61,670 bases of DNA. Origin: Clostridiales bacterium (GTDB lineage Bacteria > Bacillota > Clostridia > Christensenellales > Pumilibacteraceae). Position numbers and translations under genes: made by a program. Where the stretch lies: positions 1 through 61,670 of the forward strand of contig JAFLVD010000011.1 of assembly GCA_022508485.1 (NCBI GenBank). Direction: 5' to 3'. The notes under the pieces were generated by a model, which was given only the letters and a program-made list of their open reading frames with translations, did not search any database and was not told the origin of the DNA. Of the stretch, positions 41,854 through 49,443 are shown in pieces (position 1 is the first letter of the stretch; each line of letters starts with the position of its first letter).

Positions 41854-43488
41854 TTACACCTCTTTTTGTGCGGTAAAGCCTTCGCGCCCGTCCTCGAACC
41901 GCATGTTCATGACAGGATCGGGATAAGCCGTGTTGTACGTCGCCGGCGACGGAAAGCCTATAAGCCCGAGCGACGGACTGTGCGCGTACACTCTTATGTG
42001 CGGATATGCAAAAGGCTTAAACGCGATTTCTGTCTTGGTGTCGACTTCGAGTCCCTTTTCGCAAAGATCGGTCGCCTCGTGCAGGTAGCACGCGCCGCGA
42101 GTAAGCGAGGTCGTAACCTTTGCGGCCGACCCGTCCTCTATCTTCTTTTTCAGTGCGCACAGCGTGCCGAGCGCGAGGAAAAAGCCGGGGATATAATCGA
42201 GCGGAACGCCGTTTAGATTTACGGGATTTTCCTTACTGCCGTTTCTCGTGCTCAGCCCGGTAATGTCCTCGGCGCACGGCGCCCAGCCCGGGCGCTGTTT
42301 CCACACCGTGTCCGAAAAGCAGAACAGGTTGGAATATATAACGTTGGGATTAAGCGCACGAATATCTTCTTCCGACAAGCCGAATTTATCCATGCAGCCG
42401 TTTTGGTACGAGTACGTTATTACGTCCGCCTCGCGGATAAGCTGCTTGCATTTTTCGAGCTGTTCCGGCTCTTTAAAGTCGAGCTGAATGGAATTTTTTC
42501 CTGCCCAGCCGTCCAGCTCGAGCATGGCCTGCTCTTGCTCGACAAACTTGCCGCGACGGACGAGAAGCACGTCCGCACCGTACTCGGCAAGAATTCTCGA
42601 GCACGCCGGTCCGGCTATTATGTGCGTAAGATCAAGCACCTTTATCCCGGACAGCGGACCGCGAACGGTGGGCTTGCCGTAGTCGCGCTTATTCTTCTCG
42701 CCGACAGGCTGTATGTTTACGAGCGGCATGGCGTTAACCGCCTTACCCACCTCGCTTTCTTCCCATTCCTCGCGCGTCCTCAGCACCGAAGCGCACGCGC
42801 CGCACGAAAAAGCAAGCTCTTCGAGCTCTTCCGCGTCGTACTTGCCTACGAGCGATTGTAGGTATTTTCTGTCGCGCCCGGTCGAAAGAAGGGTGAATTT
42901 TTCGGACGGCTTTTTCGTGCCGAGTGCCGCCGCAAGCTTTTCCTGCTGGGATTGATAATACACGTGAAAGGATATGTACCTGCCGTCTTTGGTCTTGTAT
43001 TTATAGAACGAACCGTTAAACGCGTTGTCCACGTTGACGGCGGATTCGAGCCGCTTATTTTTGAACTTCGGCTCGGTATGGTTGGCAAGGTACAGCCTTA
43101 TCGCCTGAAGCCCGGCGAACGCTATGTCCGACGAAATCACCGCACCGTCCGTACTGCCTCCGCGAAGCGCGCCTATTTCGGTCGCGACCTGCGCGCACAG
43201 CGTGAGCGCCGCCGCCACGACGGGCGTTTGAAGCACCTTTTCCTGCTCGAACAGCTTGTTAACCGCCTTTTTTCTAAGCTTTCCAAGCACGAATTTAATA
43301 AAGTGCGGAAACGGATTTTCGGCGAGGTAGTTCTTTTTAAAAACCTTTTCGGTCGCCGCGTCGACGAGGAACTCGGTTTTGTATTTAGGCTCTATGCCGA
43401 AGCGGCGCGCCAGGTCCTCGTAAATAACCTGCGCCTGCTTCGCCTTTTCGGTGAGAATTTGTTCTGTGGTCTTTTCGGGTTTACTCAT
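41854..43488 (-). CDS. Family III CoA-transferase (CaiB/BaiF), permuted order
   Basis: 544 residues. The canonical N-terminal Rossmann start (LSGIKVLDLTHIIAGPACSRILAEYGADV) appears only at about residue 281, with the expected catalytic Asp region in CAEDITGLS. The part that is normally C-terminal (FYKYKTKDGRYISFHVYYQSQQEKL) lies before it at about 160-270. So the fold is permuted or fused, an order I recall from some fungal and bacterial CaiB/BaiF proteins. It should move CoA between acids. AGAGGA precedes the ATG. The OYE gene follows after one base, forming a bai-like two-gene reductive unit. Confidence 0.9.
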   Translation of the reverse strand: MSKPEKTTEQILTEKAKQAQVIYEDLARRFGIEPKYKTEFLVDAATEKVFKKNYLAENPFPHFIKFVLGKLRKKAVNKLFEQEKVLQTPVVAAALTLCAQVATEIGALRGGSTDGAVISSDIAFAGLQAIRLYLANHTEPKFKNKRLESAVNVDNAFNGSFYKYKTKDGRYISFHVYYQSQQEKLAAALGTKKPSEKFTLLSTGRDRKYLQSLVGKYDAEELEELAFSCGACASVLRTREEWEESEVGKAVNAMPLVNIQPVGEKNKRDYGKPTVRGPLSGIKVLDLTHIIAGPACSRILAEYGADVLLVRRGKFVEQEQAMLELDGWAGKNSIQLDFKEPEQLEKCKQLIREADVITYSYQNGCMDKFGLSEEDIRALNPNVIYSNLFCFSDTVWKQRPGWAPCAEDITGLSTRNGSKENPVNLNGVPLDYIPGFFLALGTLCALKKKIEDGSAAKVTTSLTRGACYLHEATDLCEKGLEVDTKTEIAFKPFAYPHIRVYAHSPSLGLIGFPSPATYNTAYPDPVMNMRFEDGREGFTAQKEV

Positions 43489-43551
43489 TATATCCTCTCG
43501 AAATATTACTTTAAGATAAACGCGGACTTTGCCGCGGTTACGGCTTTTTTC

Positions 43552-43580
43552 ATTTTAACATAAAAACGCCACAAAAACAA
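43552..43580 (-). promoter_or_regulatory. Promoter of the CoA-transferase/OYE operon
   Basis: On the minus strand: TTGTTT (43575-43580), a 17-bp spacer and TAAAAT (43552-43557). The leader is about 60 nt. Confidence 0.65.
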
Positions 43581-43646
43581 TAATTTTGCGGTTTTGTCAT
43601 GTTAATTCTTTTGAGAAATCGGATAAAACATTTTGGCGCGCGCCTA

Positions 43647-44672
43647 TTATTCGTCGGCGTCCGCCGCAACCTCGGGGTACGCAATCTCGCCGTCTATGCC
43701 GTGCACAAACGCGTCGAAATCGATTTCGGCGGAAACCGGCTCGCCCTCGCCCTCCGCCTCTATCCCGACCGAAACGAACTCGCTCGACCCGACGAACATT
43801 CTGTACGGATAGAATACAAACTCGGCCCCTTCGCCTACGGAACTGCTCGAGTAGTAGCCGTAGTCGGTGAACATCAGACAGTCCAGAAGCTTTATCCCGA
43901 CAAGCGACAGCGCGCCCGACAGCGCTTTGACGCTTTCCGAAATCCCGTTCATATCGGGGAACGCGTCGTGGCGCATCGACATTAAAACGTACCGCGCCGA
44001 GTGTCGGCACGCCGCGCCGACTATGGGTTTAAGCGCGAGCGAGGATAAATCGAACCGCTCGGAAGCAATAAGCTCGAAGCCGGCGTCGAGATAGGCAACG
44101 CACACGCCCACCTTTTCGCCCGTAAGAAAAGTCGAACCGAAATAGCTTGCCGCGCTCGCAGTGGACGAAAGGCGAACGTCGCGCTTGCCGTCCCAAATGC
44201 AGATTTTAACGAGCGTCGATATTATCTCCGCCGCCGCGACCGTAACGCCCTTTACTTTTACAAGCTCTTCGGCGGACGCCCGGAACACCGCTATCAAGGA
44301 CCCGAACTTATCTAACAGTGCGTGCGCTATCGGATTGGTGTCGCGCTGCGGCGTAGCAAACGCCAACAGATATTCGAGAATCTGTACGTCGCTGAACGAA
44401 TTGAGTTCGGGATCGCGCCGCGCGCTCTCGCGCATGCGCTGTCTGTGCCCTTTGTGTATGTTGACCGGCTTGTTCTTTTCCGATTTTGTATTTTTGCGCG
44501 GATTGGGAATTTTCGCCGTTTCGGACGTATTTTTCTCTTCGGTTTCGTCGTTTTCGTATAGATTATCGGGATTATCGGATGACAAAAACCGCTCAAACCG
44601 CGCAACGCGGCTTTCGCGCTCAAGCTTAACCTTATCTATGTAACTGTTCTCTTCGTCCACTCCGTCGCCCAT
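43647..44672 (-). CDS. RadC-like protein with degenerate JAB domain
   Basis: 341 residues. A charged N-terminal stretch (1-70), then the RadC N-terminal helix-hairpin-helix part: HKGHRQRMRE, ILEYLLAFATPQRDTNPIAHALLDKFGSL, VKGVTVAAAEIIS. The C-terminal JAB half is recognisable (GVCVAYLDAGFELI...SLVGIKLLDCLMFTDYGYYSS), but where RadC has the metal-binding HNHPSG this protein has MSMRHDAFP. The JAMM histidines are therefore lost and the protein is unlikely to be a metalloprotease. It may keep a structural or DNA-binding role. The C-terminal tail is acidic. Confidence 0.87.
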   Translation of the reverse strand: MGDGVDEENSYIDKVKLERESRVARFERFLSSDNPDNLYENDETEEKNTSETAKIPNPRKNTKSEKNKPVNIHKGHRQRMRESARRDPELNSFSDVQILEYLLAFATPQRDTNPIAHALLDKFGSLIAVFRASAEELVKVKGVTVAAAEIISTLVKICIWDGKRDVRLSSTASAASYFGSTFLTGEKVGVCVAYLDAGFELIASERFDLSSLALKPIVGAACRHSARYVLMSMRHDAFPDMNGISESVKALSGALSLVGIKLLDCLMFTDYGYYSSSSVGEGAEFVFYPYRMFVGSSEFVSVGIEAEGEGEPVSAEIDFDAFVHGIDGEIAYPEVAADADE

Positions 44673-44784
44673 ACAATAATAAAAACTTAAAGTTTAATTT
44701 TAAAAAAGAACGGGATTGCGCAATCGTCTCCTACCGTCGCTTTTTCTTGTGCCGAAAAAATTCTCTCGATAAGAAAAACAAAAA

Positions 44785-45000
44785 TCAACCTAAATCAAAC
44801 TCAACGCCGTCGATCAGTTCATCGAACGTTATATCGAGTATAGCGAGAATTTTTACGACGCGATACAGCGACGGCTCACACTTGTTCATCTCCCATTCGC
44901 TGACTCGTTGCTGCGTCGTTCCAAGCTTCTCCGCAAACTCTCTTTGACTGAATCCGGCAAGCGTCCGCAATTCCCTTAAACTTTCGCCCAAGCTTCTCAT
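44785..45000 (-). CDS. XRE-family regulator, 71 residues
   Basis: Almost only a helix-turn-helix: ESLRELRTLAGFSQREFAEKLGTTQQRVSEWEMNK, with a short tail FDELIDGVEFDLG. The ATG at 45000 is six bases after a -10 box with no ribosome site, so the mRNA should be leaderless; an upstream in-frame start would lie within the promoter. A near-perfect palindrome lies between -35 and -10, strongly suggesting autorepression. Confidence 0.9.
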   Translation of the reverse strand: MRSLGESLRELRTLAGFSQREFAEKLGTTQQRVSEWEMNKCEPSLYRVVKILAILDITFDELIDGVEFDLG

Positions 45001-45006
45001 AGCAAC

Positions 45007-45036
45007 GTTATACACTAAATTCAGTGTATTTTGCAA
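45007..45036 (-). promoter_or_regulatory. Leaderless promoter with built-in operator
   Basis: On the minus strand: TTGCAA (45031-45036), an 18-bp spacer and TATAAC (45007-45012). ATACACT and AGTGTAT (45010-45016, 45023-45029) form a 7-bp inverted repeat around AAATTC, filling the spacer. Confidence 0.82.
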
Positions 45037-45101
45037 ATCGCACACGGATTTCGTGTTGAATTTAAAAAAACCGCCTCTGCCGCAATGACTGCCGCAATCG
45101 C

Positions 45102-45130
45102 TTGACTTTTATCGATTTAAGTGATAGACT
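45102..45130 (+). promoter_or_regulatory. Promoter of tRNA-Val
   Basis: TTGACT (45102-45107), a 17-bp spacer and TAGACT (45125-45130). Confidence 0.75.
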
Positions 45131-45168
45131 TTATTCAATCGTCGGCGCGGCGAGGTAATACAATATAC

Positions 45169-45243
45169 GGGCAATTAACTCAGCGGGAGAGTGCCACCTT
45201 CACATGGTGGAAGTCGAGGGTTCGAACCCCCCATTGCCCACCA
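45169..45243 (+). tRNA. tRNA-Val(CAC)
   Basis: Acceptor GGGCAAT/ATTGCCC, anticodon stem CCACC/GGTGG with loop TTCACAT, anticodon CAC at 45201-45203, encoded CCA at 45241-45243. It reads GTG only. Confidence 0.96.
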
Positions 45244-45327
45244 AAGCGGCGCTGACGCGCCTAAATGAATAGATAAGAGATAATAAATAATAATGAAGAA
45301 TTGAGCGAATAATCTCGTCGCCGCTTT
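45243..45327 (+). terminator. Split terminator of tRNA-Val
   Basis: AAAGCGGCG (45243-45251) and CGCCGCTTT (45319-45327) are perfect arms followed by G and Ts, but the loop is 67 nt of AT-rich sequence with GATAAGAGATAATAAATAATA motifs, as if something had been inserted. The rest of the gap to 45532 has no gene. Confidence 0.6.
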
Positions 45328-45460
45328 GTTTTATTATCTCTTATCTTTTAATTTTTATCTTTTATCTTAAACCGTCTTATTTGTTTCGCTCGCTAATAAT
45401 TGTCGGCGCTACATGTCTTTTTCGTGCTTCTCCGGCGTAGCCGACTTCATTTAATATTTC

Positions 45461-45509
45461 GCCGCGTAGCGGCGCACCTGTTATATATCAAGCACCTGCC
45501 ATAGCGCCA
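45461..45509 (+). repeat. Interspersed repeat, copy 3 of 3
   Basis: Same unit as 1977-2024 and 34428-34476. This copy lies just after the end of the minus-strand methyltransferase gene. Confidence 0.85.
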
Positions 45510-45532
45510 TTTTGGTATTTTATATGATTATT

Positions 45533-46369
45533 TTATTTTTGCGAGATTCCCAAAAGATGTGTCGATAATCCTATAATATCTTCTCTCATATCAAGCAATC
45601 TTACAGCGCGCATTAAGGACTCGCGAGATTTCTCATTTTTCCATAATTCATCTATATTTGGAGCAAGCCACGCGCCGCCGACAACCCCGTGAATTTCATT
45701 GTTTGAAAAACCTGCTTGTTCTAACTCACTTTTCAACTCTTTTGCACTATGAAAATGCGACCGTCCTATTCCCGTATAAGCGCCGCCTTCTTTCTTTATG
45801 TGTTCTCCGTCAGTCAATTCACGTTCGACCATATTCATAAAATCTTCGTCATTTAATAAGTAATTGTTTGTGCCAAAAACAGTAGTTGCCCATAATAATG
45901 TAGCATACGGAGTAATCGCTGCCGTAAATAAAACGCCGTTGCGTTTTAGTAAGCGTTTACTCTCATTCAAGCAAGCTATACGTTCGTCTTTATCGACAAT
46001 GTGATATAACGGACCCATAAGTAATATGGCGTCCGCGCTATTATCAGGTCTATTGATATTTCGTGCGTCGCTTACCTCTGCCGCGCATAAAGAAGTGTTT
46101 GGGTACTCTGTGCTTAACTCCGCACTCATCTCAATATTTTTAGTCGATAAATCAAATAAATGAACGTCGTAGCCTAAATTAGCCAACCACCACGAATATT
46201 CGCCGTATGCCCCTCCTATGTCATAAATTACTGCCGGCGGTTTAGGTAAATATTCAAGTAACAACTCTTTTGTTCGCTCGAATTCTATAAGTCCCAAATC
46301 GGTACGCAATCTATTACGTTCAACGCCGTTGTCATAATCTGACAATACGTGTTTGTCGATACTTTTCAT
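45533..46369 (-). CDS. Class I SAM-dependent methyltransferase
   Basis: 278 residues. VIYDIGGAYGEYSWWLANLGYDVHLFDLS holds motif I (D.GG..G) and the acidic residue that binds the SAM ribose; DAILLMGPLYHI is motif II. It probably methylates a small molecule. The gene is AT-rich relative to its surroundings and lies beside an interspersed-repeat copy, as the islet hydrolase and flavodoxin genes do. GGGAG is about 13 bases before the ATG. A promoter TTGACT-17-TACAAT lies upstream. Confidence 0.92.
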   Translation of the reverse strand: MKSIDKHVLSDYDNGVERNRLRTDLGLIEFERTKELLLEYLPKPPAVIYDIGGAYGEYSWWLANLGYDVHLFDLSTKNIEMSAELSTEYPNTSLCAAEVSDARNINRPDNSADAILLMGPLYHIVDKDERIACLNESKRLLKRNGVLFTAAITPYATLLWATTVFGTNNYLLNDEDFMNMVERELTDGEHIKKEGGAYTGIGRSHFHSAKELKSELEQAGFSNNEIHGVVGGAWLAPNIDELWKNEKSRESLMRAVRLLDMREDIIGLSTHLLGISQK

Positions 46370-46561
46370 AATTGCTTTGCAACTCCCAAAATATTTATAA
46401 TTGTATCACATTAGCTGTTGCAAGTCAAATATTCGTTTTAGTTTACGATTGGTGCGGATATAAGCACTATTATAACAAACGGGCGAATTCAAAACCGAAT
46501 ACCGCGACGAGCTTAATTGCGATAAAAATTTATACCCATAAGGTAACGGTTGAAACAGAAC

Positions 46562-46595
46562 AAAAAATCGGCTGGCGCAACGCTTGTCGATTTTT
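46562..46595. terminator. Terminator-like hairpin in a gene-free gap
   Basis: AAAAATCG.C and G.CGATTTTT pair around TGGCGCAAC. The 46370-46756 gap holds no gene besides this hairpin and the promoter that follows. Confidence 0.6.
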
Positions 46596-46682
46596 GTTTT
46601 CAAATGTTTTACTTTCTCCCCCATTCGCGCATAATAATATTGCAATCCCGTGAAAATTTTATACAAAAAGCCTTAAAATGTC

Positions 46683-46711
46683 TTGACACTGTGTAAAATC
46701 TCGTATATAAT
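46683..46711 (+). promoter_or_regulatory. Promoter with three CGTATATA repeats
   Basis: TTGACA (46683-46688), a 17-bp spacer and TATAAT (46706-46711). ATCTCGTATATA, ATATCGTATATA and ATCTCGTATATA run in tandem from about 46698 to 46733 across the -10 and start site. Confidence 0.8.
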
Positions 46712-46756
46712 ATCGTATATATCTCGTATATATAATAAAAAAACAAGGAGAAAACA

Positions 46757-46966
46757 ATGAAAACAGCAGTAAAGGTCTTTATGATTATCGCGTGCGTCGG
46801 CATGGGATTCTCTCTGATTCCGCTTTGCTGGACGATTCCGATGACGGTCCACTACTTTAACGCGACCAAAAATCACCGGCCTATCGGCGTGGGATTCAAG
46901 GTTTGCAGCCTTTTGTTCGTAAGCCTGATTGCGGGTATTTTAATGCTTTGCGATCATGAAAATTGA
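46757..46966 (+). CDS. Small two-helix membrane protein
   Basis: 69 residues with two hydrophobic segments (about 4-27, KVFMIIACVGMGFSLIPLCW; about 47-65, KVCSLLFVSLIAGILMLC) and a polar loop. AAGGAGA precedes the ATG and a strong terminator follows. No family recognised with confidence. The repeated motif over its promoter suggests tight control. Confidence 0.85.
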   Translation: MKTAVKVFMIIACVGMGFSLIPLCWTIPMTVHYFNATKNHRPIGVGFKVCSLLFVSLIAGILMLCDHEN

Positions 46967-47001
46967 TTAAAAAATCGCTACGCTTTACGACTTTCAATCA
47001 C

Positions 47002-47034
47002 AAAAAAGGATAGGCTAAAACGCCTATCCTTTTT
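47002..47034. terminator. Bidirectional terminator
   Basis: AAAAAGGATAGGC TAAAAC GCCTATCCTTTTT. Confidence 0.9.
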
Positions 47035-47091
47035 GAGTTAAAACGCCCAACCTTTACGTTTTCGCGCAATCGGGCTTGACCGCGAATCAAC

Positions 47092-48273
47092 TTACTCGCC
47101 GGCTTTAAAGTTGTACACGGGCTTGACGATTTTTTCTATCTCGACCGTGGGTTCTATCAGGCGAACAATCTCTTCCATCGGCTTGTACACCATCGGCGAC
47201 TCGTCGAGCGTGGACAACCCCACCGTGGTAGTGTAAATGCCTTGCATTTCCGCTCTGAACTCGTCCACGGTGAAAAATTCTTTCGCTTCGCTGCGCTTTA
47301 ACAGCCTGCCGGCGCCGTGCGGTGCGGAATTGTTCCAGTCGGGATTACCCTTGCCGACGGCGATAAGGCAGCCGTCGCGCATGTTCATGGGAATAATAAC
47401 GCGCTGACCCTTGTTTGCCGGTATCGCGCCCTTTCGAATGATATTGTCCGTGTCGATAAAGTTATGTACCGTTTCGAAGCTTTGAGCGCGCGACACGTGC
47501 AAAAACTTCAAGATGTCGTCCGCCATTTTGCGCCTGTTCATTACGGCAAACTCCTGGCACAGTTTAAGGTCGTGAAGATACGCGTTCATATTGGCGCCGT
47601 CGAGGTAACAAAAATCGTTCGGGATTTTGGTTTTGTGCGCGTACTTTGCGGAAATACGCTCAAGCTCTGCCGGGATTTCCGCCTGCTTTCCGCACGACTT
47701 GAGCCTTGCGGAAGCCGCCGCCTTTTCCTCGTCCGCGCAGAACTTGCAATCGTGAACGGCAAGCTTTTGGTAGATTTTTGCTACTTGAAGCCCGAGGTTG
47801 CGCGAACCGCTGTGAATAACGAGGTAGTATTCCCCGTCGTCGTCCTTGTCGACCTCTATAAAATGGTTGCCGCCGCCCAAAGTACCGAGCGAGCCGTACA
47901 GTCTGTCGAAATTATTAAGCTCGGGAAAGCAATCGAGCTTTTTAATAAGCGACTCGCCGTTAACTTCCTTGCGGTAATTGCTGCCGCACGGAATTTTGGC
48001 ACGAATAAAATCGTCCAGCGCTTTTAGCGAAATATCGCCGCCGCCGAGACTGACCGTAAGCATTCCGCAGCCCAAATCGCTACCCAAAACGTTGGGTATA
48101 ATCTTGTCGGAATACGTGGAAGTAAACCCGACCACACAGTTCATTCCCATGTGGACGTCGGGCATAATCCTTACCTTTGAGCCGTTAAAAGGCGGCTGCA
48201 CGATTAGGTTGTAAACCTGGTTGACCGCCTCCGGTTCTATATTGTCGGTATAAATTATTAAGTCGTTATTCAC
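47092..48273 (-). CDS. rtcB: RNA-splicing ligase RtcB
   Basis: 393 residues from a GTG. RIMPDVHMGMNCVVGFT, GSDLGCGM (metal-binding Cys), GTLGGGNHFIE, and NSAPHGAGR, whose His accepts GMP, are the RtcB hallmarks in order. It joins 2',3'-cyclic-phosphate or 3'-phosphate RNA ends to 5'-OH ends using GTP and Mn2+, repairing cleaved tRNA or rRNA. GGAGAG precedes the GTG but is paired with CTCTCC just upstream, at the end of a roughly 145-nt structured leader. No archease or RtcA gene is adjacent. Confidence 0.96.
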   Translation of the reverse strand: MNNDLIIYTDNIEPEAVNQVYNLIVQPPFNGSKVRIMPDVHMGMNCVVGFTSTYSDKIIPNVLGSDLGCGMLTVSLGGGDISLKALDDFIRAKIPCGSNYRKEVNGESLIKKLDCFPELNNFDRLYGSLGTLGGGNHFIEVDKDDDGEYYLVIHSGSRNLGLQVAKIYQKLAVHDCKFCADEEKAAASARLKSCGKQAEIPAELERISAKYAHKTKIPNDFCYLDGANMNAYLHDLKLCQEFAVMNRRKMADDILKFLHVSRAQSFETVHNFIDTDNIIRKGAIPANKGQRVIIPMNMRDGCLIAVGKGNPDWNNSAPHGAGRLLKRSEAKEFFTVDEFRAEMQGIYTTTVGLSTLDESPMVYKPMEEIVRLIEPTVEIEKIVKPVYNFKAGE

Positions 48274-48281
48274 GTTTTTTT

Positions 48282-48420
48282 CTCTCCTTCGGAAACGGAG
48301 AGCTCGGTTGAAATTCCGTCGGAACGCTGCGGCTTACGGGCGAATAAATAAAACAATCCTCGCTCGCAGTTTCCCTAAAATGTCCCTTTGCCGCGCGGCT
48401 TTCCTCCCGACGGACAGTAT
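48282..48420 (-). promoter_or_regulatory. Structured leader of rtcB with masked ribosome site
   Basis: On the minus strand, TCCGTCGG (48414-48407) pairs with CCGACGGA (48322-48315), enclosing a CCGCGCGG hairpin and a CTGCG/CGCAG arm in a three-way junction. Next CTCTCC (48302-48297) pairs with the Shine-Dalgarno GGAGAG (48287-48282), eight bases before the GTG. This is the layout of a translational riboswitch or protein-controlled leader. Confidence 0.55.
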
Positions 48421-48425
48421 CACAT

Positions 48426-48454
48426 ATTTTACTTCACGCGATAATACTTGTCAA
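48426..48454 (-). promoter_or_regulatory. Promoter of rtcB
   Basis: On the minus strand: TTGACA (48449-48454), a 17-bp spacer and TAAAAT (48426-48431). Confidence 0.8.
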
Positions 48455-48526
48455 GCGCTTTTTGGGACATCGTTCCCCTTTTCGCCGTCCTAAATCGTTT
48501 ATCTCGGCGAATAATATCATTACCCC

Positions 48527-48555
48527 TTGAAACCGCCGTCGGTTTTTGATATAAT
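48527..48555 (+). promoter_or_regulatory. Promoter of the unknown/HEPN pair
   Basis: TTGAAA (48527-48532), a 17-bp spacer and TATAAT (48550-48555). Confidence 0.8.
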
Positions 48556-48584
48556 GATTATATAGTAAATAAGGAAGAACGATA

Positions 48585-49433
48585 ATGATTACACGTAAAT
48601 TTATCGAAAAGGTTCATGGTGCGTTTGACGAACTTAACTATCACGAAACAAAAACTTTGGATTTTAAAAAATTCGAAACAGCCGCCGTCGACACTTTAAC
48701 TCGCAGCAAAGAGATAACCGATGCGGCAACAGCCGTGCGTATGTATCATTTCTGTCTGAAAAAATGGAAAAAAATCGAAAAGCTTTTCGCTAAGAAATTA
48801 GACGCTTTCAACGAATACGATTACGAAGGACGGGCTTTAATTTCCACGGTTTCGGAAGAAGACGCGATAGGCACATATTATATTACAAACGGTATTACCA
48901 ACAAGGTAAACGAAATCCTTATAGCAAGCAAATCTTTTGACGATATGCCAAGCAAATCGTCTGACGAGCCGCTTTGTGCCGTTAACTATAAAAAGGGAAG
49001 CTTTTTTGTTTTTGACGACGGTGATTATCATCTAAAGCATTCTAATTTATCGTCTACCGTAATGAAACTGTTTGACAAATCAAATAACTGCTTGTGCAAC
49101 ATAGTTTTAAGCAGCGACTTGGGAATTTTTTTGGAAAATAATACAACACAATATTCTATCGTTTTGTATGACAACATTTTGGGCGTGTTTGACCGCGACT
49201 ATATCGAAAGCCTAAAAAGCGACAGAATCAACATGAAAAAATGTCTTGCGGAAATCGAATGGGATATAGTTGAAAAGAATAGCGACTGCGGAGTGGCAAA
49301 ATTGTCCCTCTATGCCCCCGAAGATTTGGAAATGCTGTTGTTTTTCGCAATGTCGACGTTTTTGCTTTATCAGCGATACCGGCAGGCAAAAAGAAACGCA
49401 ATGATGTATATGTCCTCTTCTTTATGGCGTTAA
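48585..49433 (+). CDS. Protein of unknown function, partner of a HEPN-like gene
   Basis: 282 residues, family not recognised. Residues 1-90 are mostly helical and charged. Residues 95-230 are beta-rich (KKGSFFVFDDGDYHLKHS, VMKLFDKSNNCLCNIVLSS, SIVLYDNILGVFDRDYI), loosely like Tubby/LURP-one-type domains, which end in a hydrophobic helix as here (MLLFFAMSTFLLYQRY). AAGGAAG gives the start. The HEPN-like gene begins 10 bases later, so the two are one operon. Low similarity to anything known makes the fold a guess. Confidence 0.82.
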   Translation: MITRKFIEKVHGAFDELNYHETKTLDFKKFETAAVDTLTRSKEITDAATAVRMYHFCLKKWKKIEKLFAKKLDAFNEYDYEGRALISTVSEEDAIGTYYITNGITNKVNEILIASKSFDDMPSKSSDEPLCAVNYKKGSFFVFDDGDYHLKHSNLSSTVMKLFDKSNNCLCNIVLSSDLGIFLENNTTQYSIVLYDNILGVFDRDYIESLKSDRINMKKCLAEIEWDIVEKNSDCGVAKLSLYAPEDLEMLLFFAMSTFLLYQRYRQAKRNAMMYMSSSLWR

Positions 49434-49443
49434 GGCGGTGGAA

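Noticed and set aside
40134-41876. Long plus-strand ORF (580 codons) over the OYE gene
   Set aside because: It is antisense to a gene with clear FMN, Fe-S and FAD motifs. Its translation has no domain and is Arg/Val/His-rich, as shadow frames are. No ribosome site.
43599-43985. Plus-strand ORFs opposite the RadC-like gene
   Set aside because: Arg-rich shadow frames. The minus strand has RadC motifs in order.
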